From positions 50,724 to 114,723 of the forward strand of contig CAYWGC010000004.1 of the NCBI GenBank assembly GCA_964457755.1: 64,000 nt of DNA. The letters run 5' to 3'. The notes under the pieces are model-generated. The model was not told the DNA's origin. It saw only the letters and a list, made by a program, of their open reading frames with translations, and did no database searches. This document shows positions 1 to 7,866 of the stretch, piece by piece (position 1 is the first letter of the stretch; every line of letters starts with the position of its first letter). Both the position numbers and the translations under genes were made by a program. The DNA is from Tharpella sp964457755. Lineage in GTDB: Bacteria; Desulfobacterota; Anaeroferrophillalia; Anaeroferrophillales; Tharpellaceae.

Positions 1-2
1 CC

Positions 3-863
3 AATAATACGAAGACAGTAACCAGTTTTACAATTACAGGTAATGTTGTTGGAACTAGTGGGAGCGTTGAGAGCGTGTTTTCGCCAAATACGGTTTTTGA
101 CCCCACTGCTGCAACCTATTCTACTGCCATGAATGTCTATGATACCTTGGGCTCACCCCATACGGTGACGGTTTATTTCAAGAAACAGGGGAGTAATCAG
201 TGGGAATGGCATGCTGTGATGAATAGTTCCAGTCTCGATAACGGGATTCCCAGTGATGATGGCAGTGACCGTCTTATGGAGGTAGGTTCCGGTGGGACTC
301 TTGAGTTTAATTCGAATGGCTCTTTAAAAAGTGAATCCGGCCATAATGATGTCTACTTCAATTTTGCCGGGGGGGCAACCCTAATGCAGGAGATCGATGT
401 CAACTTTGGAGATAGTACCATTGAAGGTGGGAGTGGTCTTGACGGAACGACCCAGTATGCTGACTCTTCCGCTACCTTCTCTCAAACCCAGGACGGTTTT
501 CCGGCCGGTTCGCTCTCAGGGGTGAATATTTCTTCAGATGGTTTAATCTCAGGTATTTTCTCCAATGGTGAGATAAAGGCCTTAGCCCGGCTCGCTTTGG
601 CCATGTTTAACAGTCCATGGGGGTTAGAGAAGAAGGGCGATAACGTCTGGGCCGAAACCATTGCTTCCGGGAATGTCAGTGTCGGATTGCCGGGCTCCGC
701 CGGACGCGGAACCATTGCTTCCAACTCACTGGAACAGTCTAACGTCGATATTGCAACCGAATTTGTCAAAATGATTGCCGCTCAACGCGCCTTCCAGGCC
801 AACGCCAAGATGATAACCACCAGCGATGAACTGCTCAATGAAGTAGTTAACTTGAAGCGGTAA
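3..863 (+). CDS. flgE: Flagellar hook protein FlgE, C-terminal part (5' end outside window)
   Basis: The reading frame is open to the left edge of the window, so this is the 3' part of a longer gene. The product is the hook subunit that joins the flagellar rod to the filament outside the cell. Seen here: the FlgE-type middle region (YDTLGSPH followed by VTVYF) and the classic C-terminal rod/hook signature, with LALAMFNSPWGL, then SNVDIATEFVKMI, then AAQRAFQANAKMI. The last helix is the coiled-coil D0 segment shared by hook, rod and hook-associated proteins. FlgF and FlgG share that end, but the long Ser/Gly/Thr-rich domain before it points to FlgE. A strong terminator lies about 200 bases downstream, so flgE ends its transcript here. 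Confidence 0.93.
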   Translation, partial: NNTKTVTSFTITGNVVGTSGSVESVFSPNTVFDPTAATYSTAMNVYDTLGSPHTVTVYFKKQGSNQWEWHAVMNSSSLDNGIPSDDGSDRLMEVGSGGTLEFNSNGSLKSESGHNDVYFNFAGGATLMQEIDVNFGDSTIEGGSGLDGTTQYADSSATFSQTQDGFPAGSLSGVNISSDGLISGIFSNGEIKALARLALAMFNSPWGLEKKGDNVWAETIASGNVSVGLPGSAGRGTIASNSLEQSNVDIATEFVKMIAAQRAFQANAKMITTSDELLNEVVNLKR

Positions 864-933
864 AGGGTGAGTGGGTAAGTGGTTGTTTGCGGATAATGCT
901 TAAAGATAACGCTTGTATGATACTGATTCTGAG

Positions 934-1055
934 GGCAAAGTTAAATATTCAGATGCTAGGCGAGCAACGCCTGAGGAGCGAGGCGTACATTAAGTACGCC
1001 GTAGTTGACGAAGGTGTTGCTCAACGACGCAGATGGATGTTGAACTTTGTCCTTA
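934..1055. repeat. Dispersed imperfect palindrome, family R1, copy 1
   Basis: About 120 bases whose ends form imperfect inverted termini (GGGCAAAGTT near 934 and AACTTTGTCC near 1053). Internal blocks AGATGC, GAGGCGTAC, AGTACGCCG and GCAGATGG also occur at 18375-18535 and 49208-49328. It lies between flgE and its terminator. There is no coding potential. The shape is that of a MITE- or REP-like mobile hairpin. Confidence 0.75.
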
Positions 1056-1068
1056 GATTATAATTTTC

Positions 1069-1110
1069 TAAAGGGGGTAGATTTAAGGTCTACCCCCTTT
1101 ACTTTTTTTG
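1069..1110 (+). terminator. Rho-independent terminator after flgE
   Basis: Perfect inverted repeat AAAGGGGGTAGA / TCTACCCCCTTT with a loop of about 6 bases, then ACTTTTTTT. It ends the flagellar transcript before the two-component system. Confidence 0.9.
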
Positions 1111-1194
1111 AGGCTTTGACTAGGTTAGCTTGCGAGGTTCGTTAAAAAAGGCTTGATAAACAAAAGCCGGATAAGGGCTTTGGAGGTTTCTCGG

Positions 1195-1875
1195 ATGAAA
1201 GTACTGGTGGTTGAAGATGAACAGAAAGTTGCCAATTTCTTGCAGAAAGGTCTCAAGGAAGAGCAATATGTCGTTGACGTTGCCTACGACGGTCTTGAAG
1301 GGGAGAGTCTGGCCCTAGAGAATGAGTATGACTTGATTCTTCTTGATGTGATGTTGCCGGGAAAAGATGGGGTTTTGATCCTTGAATCTCTGCGGGCTCG
1401 TAAAGTAGAGACCCCGGTTATCATGTTGACAGCCAAGGATATGGTGGTCGATAAACTCAAAGGTTTTGAAGCGGGTTGTGATGATTATATCCCTAAACCC
1501 TTCTCTTTCGAGGAATTGCTGGCTCGTATTCGAGCCGTTTTACGCCGGCGTAGTGGGGCCAGTAGTAATGTTCTCAACTTTGCGGACCTGACTCTTGACC
1601 TGATCTCGCATAAGGTGATTCGCGGGGGCAAAGAGATTGAACTTACAGCCAAAGAGTATTCCTTGATGGAGTATTTAATGCGCAATCCAAACCGGGTTTT
1701 AACGCGTACCATGATCACCCAGCACGTATGGGACTATAATTTTGACAGTTTTACTAATGTTATCGATGTTTATGTCAATTATCTGCGTAATAAAGTTGAT
1801 CGCGGCTTTCCGCAGAAGTTGATCCATACGGTTCGCGGGGTTGGTTATATTCTGAAAGAGGGCGGAAAGAAGTGA
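1195..1875 (+). CDS. OmpR/CusR-type response regulator
   Basis: DNA-binding response regulator of 226 residues. The receiver domain (about 1-115) has the acidic pair in VVEDE and the phosphoacceptor Asp51 in LLDVMLPGKDG, with the conserved Thr and Lys in MLTAKD and PKPF. The C-terminal winged helix (about 128-222) ends with VIDVYVNYLRNKVD and the RGVGY box typical of the OmpR/PhoB class. The ATG at 1195 is preferred because GGAGG lies 10 bases before it; the frame stays open 14 codons further upstream without a better signal. It overlaps the kinase start by four bases (GTGA), so the pair is translationally coupled. Sequence style is closest to the heavy-metal CusR/CopR group, but the signal sensed is not evident. 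Confidence 0.93.
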   Translation: MKVLVVEDEQKVANFLQKGLKEEQYVVDVAYDGLEGESLALENEYDLILLDVMLPGKDGVLILESLRARKVETPVIMLTAKDMVVDKLKGFEAGCDDYIPKPFSFEELLARIRAVLRRRSGASSNVLNFADLTLDLISHKVIRGGKEIELTAKEYSLMEYLMRNPNRVLTRTMITQHVWDYNFDSFTNVIDVYVNYLRNKVDRGFPQKLIHTVRGVGYILKEGGKK

Positions 1876-3332
1876 GGCCAGTTAGTATCCGAGTCAAACT
1901 GACGGCTTGGTATGTGTTGGTTTTCGGTGTGGTGCTGGCCTGCTTTTGCATCAGTATTTATGTCATGATGGAGAGTAAGCTTCTCCACTCGGTTGATCGT
2001 CGTTTACAGACTATGGCCGAGCTTATCTCTAAGACTGAGCTTTGCGCTGTCCCCAACTTTTTGCCACCCGATTTTGAGCGCCGCCTGAACCGGATTTTTG
2101 GTACCCGTCCGGTTGGTAAATTTGTTCGGGTGCTTGATCTCTCCGGCGAGATCGGTTCGCGTACTGATAATCTTGAAGATGACAAGATTCCAGTCAATAA
2201 GGATCTTGTCCGGGAGGTTGTCGCCACTGGCGAAGTTCTCTATGAGACCCAGTATCCGCTGGGCCCCAAAATGCCGATCCGTTTTATCAATTTTCCGGTA
2301 AAAAGTTTTAAGGGCAATAAGGTGCGCGGGGTTGTGCAAGTGGGAACTTCACTTGAATTTGTTCGCGAGTCGATGAGCAACCTGGTGGTTGTTTTTTTAA
2401 TTTTGGTGCCCAGTCTACTCTTTGTTGCAGGTGTCGTTGGTCTCTTTCTGGCTGGTAAAGCCTTAAAGCCGATTCGGGAGATTGCCCGAACCACTCGCCA
2501 TATCACGGTTAATAATCTTGAAGAGCGGATTACGGTACCGGTGGCCCGCGATGATGTCGGGCAGTTGGCAGCGACTATCAATGGCATGCTGGATCGCCTC
2601 TCACTCTCATTTCAGAAAATTACCCAATTTACAGCTGACGCTTCACATGAACTTAGAACACCGTTGACGATAATGCGGGGTGAGCTTGAAATTGCTCTGC
2701 GCGGCGAGCGCTCAGTTGAAGATTATCTTGAAACTTTAGGGAGTAGTCTCGAAGAGGTTGAGCGCATGTCTAAGATTGTCAATGATCTGCTACTGCTTTC
2801 AAAAAGTGATATGGGCCAAGAGGTGTTACACTGTGATCTGGTTGATTTGCGGGTTTTGTTGACCAATCTTCTTTCTCATTTCAAGATTCTTGCCGATGAA
2901 CAGCAGATTCAGTTAGGCAGCACTTTGGCTGAGGTTGAAACGGTTTTTGGTGATCAACTTAGATTGCGGCAACTATTAGTTAATCTTTTGACCAATGCGA
3001 TTCGCTACACTCCGGTCGGCGGTAAGATTAATCTTACCCTGAAAGGTTGCGATGGTGGTGTTGAAATTGCGATTGCCGATACCGGGATTGGGATTCCGGC
3101 TGAAGATATTCCGCGTATCTTTGATCGTTTTTATCGTGCCGATAAGGCTCGTAGCCGGCAATATGGTGGTAGTGGCTTAGGTTTGAGTATTGTTAAATGG
3201 ATTGTCGATGCTCATCAAGGGACGATTAAGGTTGATAGTGTGGTTGGTGAAGGTAGCGTTTTCCGGGTTGTGCTGCCAGCGGGTAGAGAAACGGAGAAGA
3301 TAGAAATTAAGGAAAAAATAATTTCTATCTAA
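1872..3332 (+). CDS. Membrane sensor histidine kinase (HAMP-HisKA-HATPase)
   Basis: Partner kinase of the preceding regulator, 486 residues, starting at a GTG that overlaps the regulator's stop. Order of parts: TM1 (about 10-31), periplasmic sensor region (about 35-168), TM2 (about 171-194), HAMP (about 195-247), HisKA with phospho-His259 in SHELRTPL, and an ATPase domain with the N box (LLTNAIRYTP), DTGIGIP, and the G boxes GGSGLGLSIVKWIV. The layout matches CusS/heavy-metal sensor kinases. A terminator follows about 120 bases downstream. The next gene is an HtrA protease, a common neighbour of envelope-stress systems, so envelope or metal stress is a reasonable but unproven signal. Confidence 0.93.
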   Translation: MRPVSIRVKLTAWYVLVFGVVLACFCISIYVMMESKLLHSVDRRLQTMAELISKTELCAVPNFLPPDFERRLNRIFGTRPVGKFVRVLDLSGEIGSRTDNLEDDKIPVNKDLVREVVATGEVLYETQYPLGPKMPIRFINFPVKSFKGNKVRGVVQVGTSLEFVRESMSNLVVVFLILVPSLLFVAGVVGLFLAGKALKPIREIARTTRHITVNNLEERITVPVARDDVGQLAATINGMLDRLSLSFQKITQFTADASHELRTPLTIMRGELEIALRGERSVEDYLETLGSSLEEVERMSKIVNDLLLLSKSDMGQEVLHCDLVDLRVLLTNLLSHFKILADEQQIQLGSTLAEVETVFGDQLRLRQLLVNLLTNAIRYTPVGGKINLTLKGCDGGVEIAIADTGIGIPAEDIPRIFDRFYRADKARSRQYGGSGLGLSIVKWIVDAHQGTIKVDSVVGEGSVFRVVLPAGRETEKIEIKEKIISI

Positions 3333-3455
3333 TGCTTATATAATTTTCACCTGTTATATTGATTTTAAAGAAGCTCCTTTTCTTCCTTGTTGGCGGCTGA
3401 CCCCTGACCCCTCCTTGTTTGATTTGCTTAGTTTAAAGTAAATTTTGGGATCAGC

Positions 3456-3500
3456 CAACCACCTCTTAACCATCAGGTTGGTTGAGGGGTGGTTTTTTTT
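3456..3500 (+). terminator. Rho-independent terminator after the kinase
   Basis: Imperfect stem AACCACCTC with GAGGGGTGGTT enclosing a smaller AACC/GGTT hairpin, followed by eight T. It separates the two-component operon from the protease gene. Confidence 0.75.
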
Positions 3501-3563
3501 GCATTATTCCATTTTAATAGATGGCTTTAATTTAACTTTTAAAGGTTATGGCGGAGGTCTGAA

Positions 3564-4991
3564 ATGATTGCTTGGCGACAGAACTATTTTTCACGTTTTT
3601 TTCTGGTAGGTCTTTTTGCAGCCTTGTTATTGGTTTTGGTTAACCCGATTAATGCGGCGCCCTTGCTGCCTTCATTTGCACCCTTGGTGGCCGAATTGAC
3701 TCCGGCGGTTGTCAATATCAATACCGAAAAGCGCGTCGCCTCTCGGGGTGGGCGGGGGTTTGATTTCCCAAGGCATGGTTCCCGGGATTCATTTGAGGAT
3801 TTCTTCGGTCGTTTTTTTGACCAGTTTGATCAATCGCGCCGCTCTCAGCGTCCTTTGAAAAGTCTTGGTTCCGGTTTTATTATCAGTAAGGATGGTTATA
3901 TCCTGACCAATAATCATGTGGTTGAAGATGCCGATGATATCAAAGTAACGCTCTCGGATAAAAAAGCTTATGCAGCACGTTTGGTTGGTCGCGATGAGAA
4001 AACCGATCTTGCCGTTTTGAAGATTGATGCCGATCATGATCTGCCCGCCGTCAAGCTGGGCGACTCGGATGAACTTGAAGTTGGTGACTGGTTGATTGCT
4101 ATTGGTAACCCTTTCGGCCTCGCCCGGACGGTAACTGCCGGTATTGTCAGCGCCCGTGGCCGGGTTATCGGATCAGGTCCCTATGATGATTTTATTCAGA
4201 CTGATGCCTCAATAAATCCCGGCAACAGTGGGGGGCCGCTTTTTAATGCCGAAGGTAAAGTTGTCGGCATCAATACTGCAATTGTCGCCAGCGGCCAGGG
4301 TATAGGTTTTGCAATTCCGATTAATATGGCTAAAGACCTGCTCCCTCAACTGAAAACCGGTAAGGTTTCGCGTGGTCGTCTTGGAGTTCATATCCAGGAG
4401 GTGACGGCGGAGTTGGCAGCCTCTTTTGGCCTTGAAGAAAAACATGGAGCGGTGGTTTCTGAAGTTATTGATGAGAGCCCCGCGGCTCGTGCCGGTTTGC
4501 AGGTTGGTGATATTATCCTGGCGGTTGATGGCGAAAAAGTTGAAGAAATGCGACGTTTGCCGGGGATGGTTGCGGCCAAAAAACCGGGTACTAAGGTCAG
4601 ATTGAAAGTTTTACGTATGGGCAAGGTCTTGAAAATAGGTGTCGTGCTGGATGATCTTGAAGGAGAAAATGGCGAAGATTATGTCCTCTCCTCCGATGGT
4701 CGCTTAGAGGATTTGGGTCTGACTGTACGTCAACTGACTCCTGAAATAGCTACTCGTTACCGTCTCTCACTTGATCAAGGGGTAGTTATCAGTCGTCTCG
4801 ACTCTGATGGTCGGGCCGCAGATGCCGGTCTGCAAGTTGCTGATGTCGTGTTGATGGTTAATAACGCATCGGTTACAACGGTTAAAGATTTCAAGGCCGC
4901 CCTGCAGCAGGGTAAAGCTCAACCCTATATTCGTTTTCTGGTACAGCGCCAGCAGAGTCGCCTCTTCGTTGTTGTTAAGTTGGGAGATTAG
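3564..4991 (+). CDS. HtrA/DegP-family periplasmic serine protease (Do)
   Basis: Envelope quality-control protease of 475 residues. An N-terminal hydrophobic signal (about 13-32, ending NAA) predicts export. The trypsin-like domain carries the triad His118 (TNNHVVEDA), Asp148 (KTDLAVLK) and Ser222 (NPGNSGGPL). Two PDZ domains follow (about 270-360 and 385-470), for binding C-termini of misfolded proteins and for oligomer control. Length and architecture match DegP/DegQ. The ATG has GGAGG about 10 bases upstream. prmA begins directly after its stop, so the two are cotranscribed. Which Do paralogue it is cannot be told from the sequence. Confidence 0.95.
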   Translation: MIAWRQNYFSRFFLVGLFAALLLVLVNPINAAPLLPSFAPLVAELTPAVVNINTEKRVASRGGRGFDFPRHGSRDSFEDFFGRFFDQFDQSRRSQRPLKSLGSGFIISKDGYILTNNHVVEDADDIKVTLSDKKAYAARLVGRDEKTDLAVLKIDADHDLPAVKLGDSDELEVGDWLIAIGNPFGLARTVTAGIVSARGRVIGSGPYDDFIQTDASINPGNSGGPLFNAEGKVVGINTAIVASGQGIGFAIPINMAKDLLPQLKTGKVSRGRLGVHIQEVTAELAASFGLEEKHGAVVSEVIDESPAARAGLQVGDIILAVDGEKVEEMRRLPGMVAAKKPGTKVRLKVLRMGKVLKIGVVLDDLEGENGEDYVLSSDGRLEDLGLTVRQLTPEIATRYRLSLDQGVVISRLDSDGRAADAGLQVADVVLMVNNASVTTVKDFKAALQQGKAQPYIRFLVQRQQSRLFVVVKLGD

Positions 4992-4994
4992 TTG

Positions 4995-5909
4995 ATGGTT
5001 ATAGAGGATGATTTGTGGTGTTCTCTGACTTGTACGCCCCTGCCGGGTTCTGCAGTGAGATCGCAATTGGAGGATATCTTGTATTCTGCCGGATGTGGTG
5101 GTGTCTGGGATCATGCTTCTGAGAATGATCTGGATGAGGTTTTTTCTGAAAATTTAGAAACATCTCTTCTGACGGCCTATTTCCCGCTAAAAATGCAGCC
5201 TCTGTTGTCGTCACTGGCCCAGCAAATTGAGGCTCAGAAGTTGGTTTCTGAGTTGTCTCAAGTTCAAGCTGTTGAAAACGAGGATTGGCTAGATGGCTGG
5301 CGGAAAAATTTTACTCTGACCCCATTAACCGAGAAAACTTTGATTGTTCCTTCTTGGCAGGAGTTGCCCGAGGGTGAGACCCGGCTTGGAATCAAAATCT
5401 ATCCCGGTCAGGGATTTGGTACTGGAACCCATGAAACCACTTGTCTCGCAGCGCTCGCTCTGGAAGATGAGCTGTTGTTGGATAAGTCTGATTTTGTCAG
5501 TGTTCTCGATGTTGGTACCGGTAGTGGCATCCTTGCTGTTTTGGCGGCCAAAAGAGGAGCTGCCCGCGTTCTAGCCCTTGATATTGATGATGAGGCTTTA
5601 GCTAATGCCCGGGAAAATTGTGAGCATAACTTGGTCTGCGATCAGGTTTTACTTGAAAATCGCCCATTAACTGAAGTGCGAGAGGAGTTTACTCTGATTG
5701 TCGCCAATATTATTGTTCCTGTACTTTTGCAGTTGGCCCCTGAATTTCCGCGTCTTCTGAAACCCGGTGGCCGTCTTATTCTCTCCGGAATTCTTGTTGA
5801 ACAGGTTCCTCAGGTGAAAAAAGTTTACACTGATCTCGGTTTTCTTGTCAAACCAGCAGAATGTATTGGCGAGTGGTCGGGATTTGTGTGTGTGAAGAGA
5901 TCAGCCTAG
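4995..5909 (+). CDS. prmA: Ribosomal protein L11 methyltransferase PrmA
   Basis: SAM-dependent N-methyltransferase that trimethylates ribosomal protein L11 in the cytoplasm. The N-terminal L11-recognition domain (about 1-100) carries the NEDWLDGWRKNF element, followed by the PrmA signature GQGFGTGTHETT. The SAM-binding motif I is DVGTGSGIL and the later loop is VANIIVPVLL. About 304 residues, normal for the family. ATG at 4995 is chosen over the TTG one codon earlier; GGGAG lies a few bases inside the end of the protease gene, so translation is coupled. Confidence 0.95.
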   Translation: MVIEDDLWCSLTCTPLPGSAVRSQLEDILYSAGCGGVWDHASENDLDEVFSENLETSLLTAYFPLKMQPLLSSLAQQIEAQKLVSELSQVQAVENEDWLDGWRKNFTLTPLTEKTLIVPSWQELPEGETRLGIKIYPGQGFGTGTHETTCLAALALEDELLLDKSDFVSVLDVGTGSGILAVLAAKRGAARVLALDIDDEALANARENCEHNLVCDQVLLENRPLTEVREEFTLIVANIIVPVLLQLAPEFPRLLKPGGRLILSGILVEQVPQVKKVYTDLGFLVKPAECIGEWSGFVCVKRSA

Positions 5910-5936
5910 TTTTTTTCTTTTAGTTGTTTTTTGCGG

Positions 5937-5965
5937 TTGACAAGGGTGTGAATTTAAGTTAAAAG
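5937..5965 (+). promoter_or_regulatory. Probable sigma-70 promoter for tRNA-Glu
   Basis: Perfect -35 TTGACA at 5937-5942, a 17-base spacer, then TAAAAG at 5960-5965 (four of six matches to TATAAT). It stands about 50 bases before the tRNA and has no other gene to serve. Confidence 0.5.
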
Positions 5966-6016
5966 ACGCCTCCGTTTCGCGCTGGAGATAATTTCCTTGC
6001 TCGATCTGGAATATGC

Positions 6017-6094
6017 GTCCCCATCGTCTAGCCTGGCCCAGGACACCGCCCTTTCACGGCGGCGACAGGGGTTCAAATCCCCTTGGGGACGCCA
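6017..6094 (+). tRNA. tRNA-Glu (anticodon TTC), CCA encoded
   Basis: Cloverleaf read from the sequence. Acceptor stem GTCCCCA pairs with TGGGGAC (6084-6090), followed by discriminator G and encoded CCA (6092-6094). The anticodon arm CCGCC-CTTTCAC-GGCGG gives anticodon TTC. The T arm AGGGG-TTCAAAT-CCCCT is canonical. A recombinase gene ends 15 bases past the CCA, which makes the tRNA 3' end a likely integration site. Confidence 0.95.
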
Positions 6095-6108
6095 ACAAAT
6101 TCAACCAC

Positions 6109-6747
6109 TTAGATGGCCATCATTAACTCTTGCGGGGTTCTGGTGGTTGTCAGGTGGTTTTTTTGTTTCAGTCCGGGTAAAGCTTTTAATGCTGGCCGGA
6201 CTGAATCAAGCCTTTTAATGTACCTTTCTGTAGTTGATAAGTTCTTGTGCCTCAAGATAGTCTGGATGTCTATCATCGGCGTTCCAGCTTTAGCTAGAAT
6301 GCTTGCTGTGAGATACCTTATACCATGAAGACCGAAATGTCTGACTTGGGCTCTTGTGCATAAGTATTTCAGCCAATGACGCCGTTGACTATACGGGTAG
6401 CCTGATTCAAGATCAGTAAAAACCCATTTTTTATCAGTTTCTGTACGACTATGGGTAGCTAAAGAATTTTTCAGGTTGTCAGTCATTGGCAACCATGCCT
6501 CTTTCCAGGAACCATCTTTCGTCTTACGTGTGTAAAGCCTGATCCTGTCCTTCTCGAAGTCCACATCATCCCACGTCAATCTAAACAACTCCGATTTTCT
6601 CGCTGCTAAATGCAAATATGCAAGCAGCATCGTAGCATCTTGATCGGTCCAGGCTTGATCATACACCATCCAAAAATCTTTTTCAGTTGGTACATGGCGT
6701 GGGCTTCGCTCCTCGGAAAAAAGTATTTTTCGGGGTCCCAAGCGCAC
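6109..6747 (-). CDS. Tyrosine recombinase/integrase catalytic region, probably 5'-truncated
   Basis: The catalytic domain of a phage-type integrase is complete: Arg in AARKSELFRLTW, Lys in TRKTKDG, HGIR (HxxR), LRHKN, and the nucleophile Tyr in TTERYI. From the GTG at 6747 it is 212 residues, short for an integrase. The same frame continues upstream to 6873 and encodes a helix-turn-helix-like stretch (LSPKELAIKL, then DVRTVRRYY) but meets a stop at 6874-6876 with no ATG, so the original start seems lost. It sits tail-to-tail with tRNA-Glu, the usual place for an integrase of an island inserted at a tRNA 3' end. I searched by eye for a second copy of the tRNA end and found none in the window. 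Confidence 0.78.
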   Translation of the reverse strand: MRLGPRKILFSEERSPRHVPTEKDFWMVYDQAWTDQDATMLLAYLHLAARKSELFRLTWDDVDFEKDRIRLYTRKTKDGSWKEAWLPMTDNLKNSLATHSRTETDKKWVFTDLESGYPYSQRRHWLKYLCTRAQVRHFGLHGIRYLTASILAKAGTPMIDIQTILRHKNLSTTERYIKRLDSVRPALKALPGLKQKNHLTTTRTPQELMMAI

Positions 6748-6876
6748 TCCGCCTAATTCAAGGTAATAGCGGCGAACAGTGCGGACGTCAAGGTTTAACT
6801 TGATCGCGAGTTCTTTGGGACTTAAAGGTTTTTCTATCGTCTTTTTTTGCTCTGATGTAAGATGTTTGGGACACTA

Positions 6877-7378
6877 TGTGTGATGCCAGATATCCCAACA
6901 ACTGCCCAAAATTAATTTTTGTAAAAATCGTTGACAGCTTTTTCCAGTTGGAGCATAAAGTGCAAGTTTACGAGGTATTGATTTTCTGCAGATTGCTGAA
7001 ACTTGGTGTAATCAAGTGAGAGTTTTTTTACGAAATCATCATAATTAGAACTTGACAATTGTCAGCAATAATAGTACTCGATAGTTGTGTGGCAATAATT
7101 ACTATACATATATACTAAGATATGTTGTCCGTATTGAATCTACTAAGTCGAAAACCCTGAGACCCAGGGCAATCGCTTCACATCCTTCAGCCCGGCACTA
7201 CCCTGTGAAATTGGTTAGCAGCAAGTCTTTTTGCTTCGCATAAGCAAAAAATTTGGTTTTAAGGGAAAATACGGATAACCATAATCGAGCTTCTTCAGAC
7301 AAAAAAGGCTTCAAAATGCCCCCCCTAGTAAATAATTTCCGGTCAACTCCGAAAACCCCAAAACGAGAGGTATGAAAA
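6877..7378. other. A+T-rich non-coding stretch between integrase and formate dehydrogenase genes
   Basis: No convincing gene. It holds a short palindrome TTGACAATTGTCA near 7052, two GCAATAAT boxes and several TATA-like tracts, so the promoter of the downstream operon is probably here. A TTGACA at 6931 with CATAAA 17 bases later is a weaker candidate. GAGAGG at 7365-7370 is the ribosome site of the next gene. Confidence 0.4.
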
Positions 7379-7855
7379 ATGCGGGACTTCGAATTAAATA
7401 AATCTGAACTCTCTATAATTGATAAGATTGTAGAGAACGGCAGTGGAGATTCTGACAATCTAATAAAAATTTTACAGGAAATTCAACTAAAGCTTGGTTA
7501 TGTTCCAAAGCAGGCTCAAAGAATGGTTGCTGAGAAATTGCAGATAGCTGTCAGCAGGATATACGGAGTTGTAACTTTTTATAATTTTTTTAGATTGAAC
7601 CCGCCAGGCAAACACAGCATAAACGTGTGTTTGGGAACAGCCTGCTATGTAAGGGGCGGTAAGGCAATTTTAAATACGATAAAAAAAGTTTATAATATAG
7701 AGCCCGGCCAAACCACGCCTGACAGAGAGTTCTCACTCGAAACCGTCAGATGTCTGGGTTGTTGCGCACTCGCCCCGGTCATGGCGATTGATGGCAACAC
7801 TTATGCACGTAATAATCCCGCCAAAACACGAGAAATACTGAGACAAATTACATAA
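7379..7855 (+). CDS. NuoE/HydC-like [2Fe-2S] subunit of a formate dehydrogenase complex
   Basis: 158-residue thioredoxin-fold [2Fe-2S] protein of the NuoE/HndA/HydC family, which passes electrons within NAD(P)-linked dehydrogenase modules. Seen: the family helix (LQEIQLKLGYVP), VVTFYNFF, and four cluster cysteines in CLGTAC and CLGCC. ATG at 7379 has GAGAGG 8 bases upstream. Its TAA overlaps the ATG at 7855 of the next gene, showing tight coupling. With the NuoF-type and FdhA-type neighbours it completes a three-gene set, as in HydABC-type enzymes. Lysine and asparagine codons are mainly AAA and AAT, unlike the genes to the left. Confidence 0.93.
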   Translation: MRDFELNKSELSIIDKIVENGSGDSDNLIKILQEIQLKLGYVPKQAQRMVAEKLQIAVSRIYGVVTFYNFFRLNPPGKHSINVCLGTACYVRGGKAILNTIKKVYNIEPGQTTPDREFSLETVRCLGCCALAPVMAIDGNTYARNNPAKTREILRQIT

Positions 7856-7866
7856 TGAGGTTAAAG

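Noticed and set aside
5997..6218. 73-codon ORF across the tRNA
   Set aside because: It runs through tRNA-Glu and into the integrase end; the tRNA cloverleaf explains the sequence.
6931..6960. TTGACA-N17-CATAAA as promoter of the formate dehydrogenase operon
   Set aside because: The -10 is poor and it is over 400 bases from the first gene; mentioned only as a weak candidate.
7130..7215. Minus-strand fragment AGLKDVKRLPWVSG resembling a transposase tail
   Set aside because: Only about 20 codons, no start and no second motif; too short to assign.
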